Positions 46,855-60,666 of a DNA stretch of 64,000 nt are shown here, piece by piece. The DNA comes from Syngnathus acus (taxonomy: Eukaryota > Chordata > Actinopteri > Syngnathiformes > Syngnathidae). Position 1 is the first letter of the stretch. Every line of letters starts with the position of its first letter. The notes under the pieces are model-generated. The model saw nothing but the letters and a program-made list of their open reading frames with translations, did not search any database and had not been told where the DNA came from. Location: contig NC_051096.1 in the NCBI RefSeq assembly GCF_901709675.1, positions 2,011,001 through 2,075,000 of the forward strand, given 5' to 3'. Position numbers and translations under genes: made by a program.

Positions 46855-46916
46855 CGCGTGTGTGCCATTCAAAACAGGTCGTGTTTCCCGAGTCAATAAC
46901 TTCGACTAATCTAACG
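44093..46916. other. Mostly unassigned stretch between the transposon nest and the right FReD arm
   Basis: Contents I can name: a possible 49-nt exon (44928-44976), CA tracts at 44984-45030, a degenerate hAT-type element near 45285-45791 ending AATGATTGAGAAGCACTG, a Tigger-type terminal fragment at 45915-46010 (TTGTTCGACAACCGAAGC), and a (GT)n/(GC)n tract at 46826-46862. The remainder shows nothing I can support. Confidence 0.45.
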
Positions 46917-47225
46917 AGGATTTACCATGTCACGTCAGTCTAAATTCGGCACCGTCTGCTGGTGAAATGTGGAACTGCAACAGCGCCGAACTGCTTTTTA
47001 ATAACAGTTCATTTTGAGGAACTAACTTCCAACTAACCGTTTGTCAGGTCTCTCTCGTGTCAAGCTTCTGGTGAAATTCGGAATTGCACTTAAGCCAATT
47101 TACCCGGGCCAAATCCGACACACATTTGCGCACCGCCATCTTACTTGACGAGCGCTGCACAAATGGGTGACGTCGGGCAGCACCCACGTGATCCCACGGG
47201 GATGCCGTTCCCAGGCTCCGCCGGC

Positions 47226-49977
<2,752 letters not shown>

Positions 49978-50279
49978 TTTGTGCTCTCATTCTATTCTTG
50001 CTTACTCCGTACGAATGTCCCTAGCTGTGTACGTGTTGTTTGTTCTGCGTGCGTCTAATGCCGTATTTTGTGTTTAGCCAAGTGACGTGAAGTTTCCTTT
50101 CCACTTGACGTTGGTTTTGACCTTGTTTGCGGCAACGAGACGGGACGACAGCTCGGTCTGGGCTCAGTCGGTACATTATTGCGAGAGAGCGCAAAAGACC
50201 GACAGAAAAGGAACGGGCTGTACACAACACAAAATGCGACCCCGAGCAAGTTCAAGTTGTCATTGACAAGATTTCTTTG

Positions 50280-50390
50280 ATGGATGGATGGATGGATGGA
50301 TGGATGGATGGATGGATGGATGGATGGATGGATGGATGGATGGTTGGTTGGTTGGTTGGTTGGTTGGCTGGTTGGCTGGTTGATTGATTG
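50280..50390. repeat. TGGA/TTGG tetranucleotide tract
   Basis: About 16 TGGA units followed by TTGG and TTGA units; counterpart of the GGAT/GATA satellite of the left arm. Confidence 0.95.
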
Positions 50391-51349
50391 ATTGGTCTTT
50401 ATCTATCTATTTCTTCATTCATCTATACATGTATTTTTGGACTGATTGATTCATTCCTGTATTTCCTCATTTATTTATTACACTCACACTAGACACTTGA
50501 AAAATTAGAGGGAACATTGGTGCGGACACCGTGAGTTCGATTCCCACGTTTGACGACGCTGTGAATGTGTGTGCGTGTGTGTGTGCGTGTGTGTGTGCGT
50601 GTGTGTGTGTGTGTGCGTGTGTGCGCAAGGAACAATAAAGAGGAGCAATACCAAACGCCACCATGGTGTGGTGTCTTGTCTCCGATGAGATGGACGTTGA
50701 AACGGCAAACCCAACCGACTGAAACACAAAAAAAGACAAGAGCTCTTAAGCTGAGGAGAATGCCAGCCAAGGCAAAGCCATGTAACGTCGCGAGCCCGGC
50801 GCTATTTCAGAAAAAAGGATGCAACTCCAAACGGCAGACTTTGTCGTCGAGTAATCATAACAATACATTTGATTGATAAGGCGCGTTTCAAAGCACTCAA
50901 GGTCGCCGTACAGACATAAAATAGCATTCCAAAAAAATAGGACTGGAGTAGAGTGATGGATAAGCTGACTCACGTCTCTGACTGGCCGACGACCACGCCG
51001 TCGTCAGTGGTCGCGGAACGGTCCTAAGTCCAGATGAGGGACAAAGGTGTGAATTCAAATGTCTGAAGTTAGTCTATTTGCAGTCTTGTACGCTGTTATC
51101 AAAGAAGTTGTCATAGTAAAAGACTTCTGAAGACATATTTACAGTATTGTATACCTTGTTACAAAAAGTTGTTATAATAACAATAAAGGAGTCCTCAACA
51201 AGATGTATACTTCTGCTATGGTCAATTGTGACCACTAGAGGTCCCTGGTTAACCAAGGTTAACAACGGAACGTCGCATCTCCGTATGTTACACATGCGCA
51301 CACGCGCGCACACGCGCGCACACACACACGCTTATAAATCAGTCATCAT

Positions 51350-51840
51350 TATATTCCTTGTACTGCTCCTTCATACTCCCATACATTATTTACTGTGTGG
51401 AGGTGTGGGGCAATACATAGAAAACAAACACAGATCTAATCTTTATTCTTCCAAAAAAAAAAAGCAATACGACTTGTGAATAATGCTGATTATAGAGAAC
51501 CATCTAACCCTCTCTTTATTAAACTGAACTCACTGAAACACAACGACCTAGTCGACTTTAAAACCATCCAACTCATGTACAAAATAAAAAATAATCAATT
51601 GCCAAACAGTATCCAGAGGTTGTTTGAGTGGAGGGAAAGTACCTATTATTTAAGAGGAACACATTATGTTTAAAAGAGATTTGGTGAGGACAAACTTAAA
51701 GTTACATTGTATAACAGTGTGGAATTATGGAACACCAGCAGTGAAGAACTAAAGAACTGTAGTACCTTACCTAAGTTTAAAAAGATGTCTAAGGACAAAA
51801 TATTGACGGGATACCGTAATATGCTGTGAAGTTGTTTAAG
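51350..51840 (+). pseudogene. LINE reverse-transcriptase tail fragment (right-arm copy)
   Basis: Same sequence as 15180-15640 inverted. The frame NNADYREPSNPL ... WRESTYYLRGT breaks at about 51663, where the left copy remains open. Confidence 0.7.
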
Positions 51841-52319
51841 TTGCTTTTGTATTTATTTTGTATTTATTTCTTTTATATATTTGACGATGGTCCAATCTTG
51901 ACAGAATCAAAGACATATGTAGTTACAAGGGGTAGAGTCAGATAAGCTTCGGCTTCCTTCTACTCCCTTTTGAACAAATATGAATTTACTACAAAGGGAA
52001 AATTAGAATGCAATATCATTTTTTCTTTTGTACTATGGAGTTATCATTTTCTGTATTTTTTACTTTTTTCTTGTAGTTCGAAATTAACAAACAAACAAAA
52101 CAAAATGTTAACGTTTCACTAACGTATGTACGTTGGTAACTAATATTTACATTTTCAATATTGATACAATATTTTCTGCATGTTGTTTGTACTATTATTG
52201 TACTATTTACATGTATGAAACAATTTTTGAATGTTCTAATCATAAAATATCCACTTAAATGTTTTCATATACATTGATTGACACGCAGAATAAATGTACG
52301 GTTGAGACATGCAATGGCG

Positions 52320-52720
52320 GCCCTGCCACTAGGCAGACGAGGCCATTCCCTGCACCCACCCCCAAAAGATCTCTTTTTTAACCGTTATTTTCTTTCAAAG
52401 TTGTTCTAACTCATATCAATGCATATTTGGATATAAAGGATCATATAAAACGGAGGTTGCCTTTTATGAATGATATCAAAATATGCATTTATATGCGTTA
52501 GAACAACTAGGCAGACTAGGCCATTGCCGGGCGACAGTTGGGGCCGACCTGCAACCACCCCAAGAAGATATCTTTTTGAATGATTATTTTCTTCCAAAGT
52601 TGTTCTAACTCATATCAACGCATATTTGGAAATAAAGGATCAAATAAAACGGAGGGTGCCTTTTCTGAATGATATCAAAATATGCATTGATATGAGTTCG
52701 AACAACTTAGAAAGAAAATT
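52320..52720. repeat. Right-arm copy of the paired palindromic MITE units
   Basis: Palindromes at 52397-52508 and 52597-52708 match 14486-14596 and 14285-14396 on the other strand. Confidence 0.75.
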
Positions 52721-53082
52721 AAAAGACGTTTTTTAGGCCGAGTATAAGGGCTGCCTTTGAAAAAACAGATCAAGCTTCCTAAGTGCTGACCAAAGTTTTG
52801 ATAATCACACAAACGCACGCATGCACTGTAAATGATGCAATTACAACCTGCATGGTCTGAAGCTCCATCTGTCCTTGGCAGTCGGGTCAGCGTGTTGGCG
52901 GTGGTTGGGCAGCAGAGGAAAGCTGGCAGTGTGCTTAACAATAGTTGGCAGCAAAATGACACACGCACCTTGAATGAAACCAAGACGGCCTGGGCGTAAC
53001 TGAGCTGGAAACATCAACAGCATCTGGTCAGAAAAATGTCTTCAAGATAAGAAGAAAACGAAACCTAACTCTCTCGCACACG

Positions 53083-53218
53083 CATGCACACACACACACA
53101 CACACACACTCATGCACGCGCGCACGCGCACACACACGCACGCACGCACCCACCCACGCACGCACACACACACGCATGCACACACGCACACACACACGCA
53201 CGCACACACACACACACA
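53083..53218. repeat. Interrupted (AC)n/(GCAC)n microsatellite
   Basis: The outer end of the right inverted arm; homology to the left arm stops here. Confidence 0.95.
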
Positions 53219-54668
53219 GTCGGACGGTCATTTCGGTGCTCTCGCGCATGAGCGAGTGTAATATGTCTGAAGAAGACAATGGTGGAATCGGTAAAATTCC
53301 TATTGACGGCAAGGAAACGGTGTGTCGCTGAATGACCTTAAATGGAACCAAGACGGCCTGAGCGTCACTGTACTGGAAATGAGACAAGACGAAACTTAAC
53401 TCCCAGACACACCGATACTTATTAAGGAAACCTTGGTTCTCAAATTGATACTTTTCTTGTGATGTTGGCAAAATAGCTTTGGTATTTGCTTGTAGCCGAT
53501 TGATGCCTGGATGCAGGCAAGTGCCACGTCGAAGTGAGCCGGACGGTCATTTCGGTGCTCTCGTGCATGAGTGAGTGTAATGTCACTGAAGAAGGAAGAA
53601 GAATTTTCTTTCATGAGATAGATCATCGTCAAACAGTTTGGAGATGCTGAATCATTTCAGGGACTGTAAATTCAGTCCACGTGCTCCCTGACTTTTTTTC
53701 TGGTAGTTACAACAAAAAAAAAAAGATTTCATGGCCAGTTGCAAGTTTTTCTTCAAATGGTGTCACTTGCATGACTGACAAGAATCAAATATGAAATAAA
53801 TAAACTGAAATAATATATGCACCAAAAAAATCAGCAAAGCATATTTCTTCTCACGATAATTATCAACCAGTTTCAAGATGCTGAATAATTTCAAGGACTG
53901 AAATCCAGTCCACTTCTGTCATTCCGCCTACCACTCGGGGAGAGAAAAGTTGTTGTTGGGGTTTTTTTGAGCTAGCAAAGGACTAGCAAAGGACATGTTG
54001 GAATTTCACACCTCATAAAACAAAGCTACAGAATCATCTCCGTGACTATCAGTTCCTCTCCGCTCGCTGGCTGGCTCGCTCCTCAGCACCCTTGGAAGAG
54101 CGCGTTCCCGCGGAGACCCTTTGTACGTGTGCACGTCTTTGCCCGACGGAACGCGATATTACTTGGGCCACCTTTGTCCAGACTTTGGACACCACTTTGA
54201 TTTCATTCGGGATGGGAAAGAGGGGAAGCGAGCAAAAAAAGAGCCACAACCTTTGGGGTCACTTCAACCAAAGTGACGCCAAGTCATGTGTCAAAGTATT
54301 TGATTTTTTTGTTTCAAATCCAACCGGCCCAATGGCAGAATAATAGAATACCGCTGTGTCACTTGACTCCACTATTAAAGCGCTGACAATGGGTGAAAGA
54401 TTTGATCCTAAAAATACATCATCAAACACATCATTAAGATGGTTAGCAGGCTACTGTAGCGTTTGAATGATGTTTTAGGTTGCATTATTCATATTACTTT
54501 CCATGACTCAAACGATATACATTTTTTGCTGCACAAACCAGCACAAACGAAGCACGAACGAAACGGACTATTTAAATTTTGCGTGGGCTGTGGGGCGAGC
54601 TTCACGCAGGTGTTCCGCACCCCTACCAGCAGGAGAAGGCGATGTTTTACCACACGGTTTATTGTGGA
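53219..54668. other. Unassigned stretch between FReD copy 2 and MHC copy B
   Basis: It contains a partial local duplication: CGGACGGTCATTTCGGTGCT plus GAGCGAGTGTAAT at 53221-53262 recurs with small changes at about 53541-53582. A GC-rich patch at 54049-54240 has an 83-codon frame (54092-54343) with no recognisable domain. No gene is supported. Confidence 0.4.
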
Positions 54669-54680
54669 CCCAGCCCTCAG

Positions 54681-54711
54681 TGACGTCATCGCCAGGCTGA
54701 ACTCCAATTGG
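54681..54711 (+). promoter_or_regulatory. SXY-like MHC class I promoter module (copy B)
   Basis: TGACGTCA (54681-54688) and CCAATTGG (54704-54711), identical in sequence and spacing to copy A. The promoter is thus preserved although the coding leader is damaged. Confidence 0.6.
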
Positions 54712-54841
54712 CTTAAGTGGGAAGTAGTCGAAGCGCGTCTGCTGTTTTCTGTACTTCCTCGTCCGCCCGTCGGACGAGTCACTTGTCGCAACTTTGACCA
54801 AATACCCACCCCTTTTGACTAAAATCGCAAAAGACAACTTG

Positions 54842-57340
54842 ATGCTTGCAATGATTGCGGCCGTGCAAATTTACACCTAGTAAGTTTACTTTGCTTACAA
54901 CTCAGTTTATTATCCTCAAAATTGACGCTCTTGATTTTGAACTGACGCATTTATTATTATTTTGTTTGGTTACATTTTCTTCACATGTCTGCTGCGTCAA
55001 CATTTCATGAGCGGAATATTCCTTCACGAGTGTTCAACTCGTTTTCTCGTAGTTAGACGGGAACACAATGCTATTATTATAACTTTTGGAATATTTAGCT
55101 AATAAAGTTGAAAAACTTAAAAGTGACACAAAGCAAGGTGATGTATACCTGCATGAATATCCATTTGGTTAATGATGGAAAAGCTCATGTACAGTAATGA
55201 AATGTTTGACAGTAGAGTCTTTGCAATTGATAATGAACATTTCACGGTAAGTAACGGCAATAAAGTTGTATCTAATCTCTCATAATAAAAAACAAAACAT
55301 TGTATTGCCTCCTGAATAGACAATATATGATCAATTACGTAATTGGAAAAGTTTTTTGGGCAAATTAAAGAGAATGGCAAAAGTTATGTCATTATATTTT
55401 TTTCACAAGTGGATTTAAATCGCTGATGAGGGGCATCCCGCTGGAATCTAACATATTTATCAACAACCAGCAGAAAACAAACAATTGTCAAATCACTGAC
55501 AAATTTGAGCGAAAGAATGCGCTTGGATAAACATGAACTCCAACATGTCAAGTGCTGCAATGTTCCAACTGAAGACAGAATCATTGAAAACGTGAATTGC
55601 ACAAGATTGCTTAATGTGAAAACAAAGCAAGATCATGGGTGTCATTTTTGTGTTTGTCTTTCAGTCATTCACACGCTCAATTATTTCAAGACCAGCTCTC
55701 AAGTTGCAAAGCTACCAGAGTTCTTGGAGGCGGCGTATGTTGACGGCGTTCAGATTCAGCAGTTTGACAGCAACCACAGGGAAACGAAAGCCAAACATGA
55801 CTGGGTGAACAAAATCACAGAAGATAATCCGCACTTCTGGGAGATAGAGACGGTGATCAATATTCAGAATGAGCAGAACATGAAGGACAACATTGAAACC
55901 GCTAAAAAGCGCTTCAACCAAACTGGAGGTTTGTTTACGTCCGAGCGTCCGCTCGTAAAATTCATTTCATGTGCTGGTACACTTTTTTTCCTTCACACCT
56001 AATAAACAGACGTGTCACTGCTGACTTCTCTCTGATTATCGTCACTGAATCTTGCGTGCGATCCTTTCAGGTGTTCACATGATTCAGGTGATAAGCGGCT
56101 GTGAACGGGATGATGAGACTGGGGAGGTTGATGGTTGGCAGCACCACCGTCACGATGGAGAAGACGTCATATCAATTGAGGCGAAGACGATGACATGGAT
56201 CGCAGCACATCCACAAGCTTTCATCCCCAAATTGAAGTTTGACCAAATAGATGGGTACAATGAAGCCAGGAAGAATTACTACACTAAGGAGTGTCCTTCT
56301 GATTTGAAGAAGCATGTGAGCAACGGGAGGGACTTCCTGACGAGAACCGGTACGTTGCGCTCTCACACCTTCTCTCAACCTCACGCACACACTTTCTCTC
56401 TTTCCTCCCTTTACATTCGCTCCATCTTTTGTGCCCTCCTCACGCGTTTCCCTCCATCTTTGCCCCCGCGTGCAGAGCTTCCCAAGGTGTCTCTCCTGCA
56501 GAAGGCGCCTTCCTCTCCGGTCACCTGCCACGCCACGGGTCTCTACCCCATTACATCGTCCCTCATTTGGAGGAAGAACGGCGAGGAGATCCACGAGGAC
56601 GTGGAGATGGGGGAGACCCGCCCCAACCACGACGGAACCTTCCAGACCTCGGTCGAGCTGAAAGTGGAGGTGACGCCCGCCGCGGCGGAGCGGGAGTACG
56701 AATGCGTGTTCCGGCTGGCCGGCGTCTCGGAAGGCATCGTCATCAAGCTGGACGCCGGAAGCATCCTGAGCAACCAGGGTGAGCGTTTGTCCCGGCTCAG
56801 ACACGTCCGATTGGCTGTGGGCTCTCGCGGGTCATTGACGTGTCTCTCTCCGCGCTTTGCCGTGTGAAGAAGAGCAAGGCAGGAAGAAGGCGGTGGGCAT
56901 CGCCGTCCCATTGGTGGTCCTCGCTCTGGTGGCGGTGGTGATGTTCCTTGCCAAGCGTCTCAAAAGCAAACAAGTTGAGCGACACAAATGTTTGCTCCGT
57001 CAGGAACATCCAAAGAGAACATTGTTTGTGACTATTCCTAATCTCCTCTTGCTTCTCTTTCATTTCAGCCAAATACTCTCAAGCTTGTAAGTAAAACGTT
57101 TTCCGCTTCCTTCGCGCCACAATAACAAGGCAGCCATGTCAAGATTTGATTCAAACCTAAAGTGTCAATGCCGGAAAATGGCAGCTGCGTACACTGGTGG
57201 CCTGAGATACGCTCGCAAATGCTTTTTTTTTTCCATTGAAAGGAATGGAATGACGTTCTTCATCAAAATTATTGTCATTAAATTATTAACCTCTCTGGCT
57301 TTTAGCTGTTTCCACCGATTCTGAGCCTGTTTCCGGGTGA
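54842..57340 (+). pseudogene. MHC class I alpha chain, copy B, with damaged leader and tail splice sites
   Basis: Exons corresponding to copy A are 54842-54880 (leader remnant), 55665-55928 (alpha-1), 56071-56349 (alpha-2), 56476-56778 (alpha-3), 56870-56973 (transmembrane), 57069-57086 and 57306-57340. Alpha-1 to alpha-3 are open and well preserved. The leader exon has lost most of its hydrophobic core and meets TAG (MLAMIAAVQIYT, stop), and its donor is now out of phase. The transmembrane exon donor reads CAAGTTGAGC where copy A has CAAGGTGAGC, so splicing could only move back one base and would shift the short cytoplasmic tail. In the groove, position 143 is Pro and 147 Phe instead of Thr and Trp, while Tyr159 is kept. 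It may be a pseudogene, or a non-classical gene using another leader exon. The intact extracellular frames argue that inactivation, if real, is recent. Confidence 0.65.
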
Positions 57341-57605
57341 GAGGCAGCAACGGTCACCTGGTAAGTTAGCTCATGCTGACTACACGTGGTCTTCGGATTC
57401 TGGAGGTGGGTTAGGGAACATTTGGATTCTTGTTGATTATTTTGCTCTGCTCTTCTTTCTTCAGGCGTCGGAATTCTTTCAGGGGACTTTCTCATCACAA
57501 CACAGATGTTTTTTTCTTCTTCAACGATAATTATGTTTCGGTTAAATTAAGTTTTTGGATGGTTTCAACGACAATAGCGACAAGCTTCATTCTTGTTTGA
57601 TTGTA

Positions 57606-57980
57606 TTTCCTATTTTGAAATGCCGTTTGATCCCAGGTCTTCATCTAATAAACAACTAACACGTTTCTCAGAAGGTGAGCTTCTTGACTGCCCTTATTTG
57701 CGGCTAAACATATTCACCAATCAATGCCCAACGTGGAACTGCAAAGCGGAGTGTGCGCTACTCGACTGCGACCAACAGAGCCGCTGTCGAGTCACGCTCA
57801 ACAGGTTGGCTGTCTTAAGAAGTTCAGCATGACGATGGGAGGTGTCGCTGCGTTTGGAATTTTACTCTCTCTGAAAGAAAGAAAAAAGCAGTTGCCAATT
57901 TTTGTCATCGCGGAAATCAAGTGAATGTCAATCAAATGTGTCAATAAAACACGATATAAATGTTGTGAAATGTGATGTTA
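57606..57980. other. Segment unique to MHC unit B
   Basis: Sequence following TTGATTGTA has no counterpart in unit A, where a TIR element starts at the same word. It contains AATAAA at 57942-57947, a possible poly(A) signal for copy B. Confidence 0.4.
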
Positions 57981-58474
57981 TTTTAATGTTACATTTGGTT
58001 GCTTCACCTCTACATTTGCTTGGTTAACACATAAAGGGTACTGCCATAAATAGGCCAACAGATAGCATCTTTGTGGTGGTGGTATTTAAACACAAATGGC
58101 CCATCAACACATAACAAACACTATAACAACACAGGGACATATTTGTTATCCTCTGCATAGAAACAAATAGTACAGCTTGATTTGTTTACTGTGATCCGGA
58201 ATAACACAATCAAAAACAAAGCCAAAGCATTAACACCATACGATACGTCATGAATGGGGACAATCGTGAACCGCTATCTTACATAAATGATGTTGAACTT
58301 CTTATATATTGCTGGATGATGTGCGCCAGAGTATCCCTGGTTGTACACTTGGTTGGCTCGGGAGACTCGACTTGAACTTGGTGACATGACACTATTTGCT
58401 TCAAGAGTTTTGTACCTCGCTTATTTTGAGACTGGCCTGGTTTGAGACTCAACTTGAACTATGTGACTCTAGGC

Positions 58475-60600
58475 CATAGGTCGGCAACCCATGGCTCCGG
58501 AGCCACATGTGTCTCTTTCATCCTTCTGTTGTGGCTCCCTGTGACTTTGGAAAATAATGAGTATTTTATAAAAATAAAATTTTATTTTAGTTTGTTCATT
58601 TTAAAATATAATTCTGAATTTGAAGATTATGGTAAACCTGTAACATTAAAATTAAACGTTTTGAATATTTTTACCGCCCAAAATATGCGTCACATCCGCC
58701 GATGTGCGGCATTCAAATTCCTGGCGTCCCTCACGTCTGGCAGCCGGCGTTTTTCCAGCACACTACCAGCGTGATTTTTTGACCCCTGCCTGGAAGGTAA
58801 ATGATGGATAAATCCAAGAAAAGGAAAATTTCTGAAGATAACAGAACGTTTAATGCTACGTGGGCAGATTCTTTTGCTTTCACTGCTGATGAAACTGGTT
58901 TACCAGTCTGCTTAATATGTGGTAAAAAATTGGCAAACAAAAAGTCAAATGTTGCGAGACATTTCGAGAACAAACACTCGGCCTTTGCTAAAAAATATCC
59001 CAAGGGAGAGGAGCGAAAAAAAGGCCGTTTCGGAGCTGATGCGGAAGGCTGATGTGAGCAGAAGTCACTTCAAGAAGTGGATGAAGACTGGAAATTCAAC
59101 TACATGTGCAAGTTTCGTGGCTGCTCAGGAAATAGTCAAGCATGGGAAGCCATTTACAGATCAAAGAAACATTTATTAAGATTTCAGAACATCTGTTCTC
59201 GCACTTCAAAAACAAAGATGACATTTTGCAGAAAATAAAAGACATGCCTCTCTCTGCAAAAACTGTCCAAGACAGAACTGTGAAGATGGCAGAAAACGTC
59301 ACCAGAAAGCAGATTGAAGATATCAATTCAGCTTTGGCGTATGCAATCGCCTGTGATTTGTCCAAAGACAAAAATGACATTGAACAAATAGCGCTGTTGT
59401 GCCGATACGTGAGCGCTGCCGGGCCACAGGAAGAAATGATTGAATTGATACCGTTAAAAGGCCAAACACGGGGGGAGGACATCTGCGAGGCTGTCTTGGA
59501 TTGTTTAAGAACAGAAGAAATAAAGACCACCCACCTGGTGTCCGTGGCTACTGATGGGGCACCATCTATGAGGGGAGCTCAGAAGGGCTTTGTGGCTTTA
59601 CTGCAGAAGTCACTGGATAGAAGGTTGCTGACATTCCATTGCATCTTGCATCAAGAAGCATGGTGTGCGCAAACATTTCCTCCAGAATGCACAGAAGTAA
59701 TGGATGTTGTCATTCAGATTGTTAACAAACTAATGGCAAAAGGTTTCAATCGGCGTCAGTTCCGCTCATTACTGGATGAGTTGGACAGCGCGTATTCTGA
59801 TCTCTTGCTGCATAACAAAGTCCGGTGGCTGTCCAGAGGGGAAGTGCTGAAACGCTTTGCGGCGTGTCTGGACGAGGTGAAAGTTTTCCTCAGCAACAAA
59901 AGGCTCACTTTTCCTGAGCTGGAACAGCCAGGGTGGCTGGAAAAACTCCACTTCATGGTTGATATGACAGCGCACCTGAACACGTTGAACACATCTCTTC
60001 AGGGCCAAGGAGGCACAGCTCTGCACATGCTGGAAGAGGTGCTGGGATTCGAGCGCAAATTGACAGTGTTCGCCAAGGATTTACAGCGAGGTACACTCTA
60101 TCACTTCCCCGCTTTGAGAGAGTTCCAACAAGCCGGCAATGCCATCAATTCACAGTATTTGCAATCTGTAATCACTGCAATGCAAACATCATTTGCAAAA
60201 CGATTCTGTGAGTTCAGAGAGGAAAAAAACACCTTATCCTTCCCTGTCACTCCCCTGACCATCGATCCATCCCTGTTGAACATGACTGCATTTGCAGGTG
60301 TAAGTCAACCTGATCTGGAGCTGGAACTGGCCGACAAGGACATCTGGGTGTTGAAGCTCAAAAGCTTGACAGCTGATCTCGAAAATGTATCCCGTCAGAA
60401 GGCCGTTCTCACTCAGAATCACAAATGGAGCGACATTGCAAACCTTCCAAAACAGGACAAACTTGCGTTTGAGACATGGAATGCCATCCCCGACAGCTAC
60501 ATAAACATGAAGAGCTATGCATTTGGGGTCCTGGCAATCTTCGGATCCACATACATCTGTGAGCAGGTCTTCTCCAATGACGTGCGGTGAGGGTTGGTGT
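58475..60600 (+). pseudogene. hAT transposase (BED finger, GTF2IRD2/ZBED-type), broken
   Basis: The left tip is CATAGGTCGGCAACCC. The transposase starts at 58804 with a BED zinc finger (CLICGKKL ... ARHFENKH), switches frame near 59020 and again near 59140-59170, and then runs open to 60590. The long frame shows the hAT catalytic landmarks (ATDGAPSMRG; FHCILHQEAWC; NKVRWLSRGEVLKRF) and ends SYAFGVLAIFGSTYICEQVF, where the dimerisation domain should continue, with a stop a few codons later. So it lacks the last part, has two frameshifts and is not active. The normal start and the left flank match the pre-insertion sequence of MHC unit A (CTCTAGGCC). Confidence 0.85.
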
Positions 60601-60666
60601 TGGTGAGGCACTGACAGAGTCAGATTTACAAACGTACTGTATGACGCTAAGGCACTGACTCACAAG

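Larger units (their letters stand above)
54669..58475 (+). repeat. MHC duplication unit B
   Basis: Direct-orientation counterpart of 21247-25830. Its left edge lies just before the SXY-like module and its right edge is at the hAT insertion (58475). The sequence 57606-57980 is not found in unit A. Confidence 0.85.

Noticed and set aside
54092-54343. 83-codon plus-strand frame before MHC copy B
   Set aside because: No domain, no counterpart in unit A, no splice sites.
55505-56002. 165-codon frame reading through intron 1 into alpha-1 of MHC copy B as an alternative N-terminus
   Set aside because: It needs intron retention. A parallel but shorter read-through exists in copy A, and the extra sequence has no signal-peptide character. 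I keep the exon model but note the leader problem.
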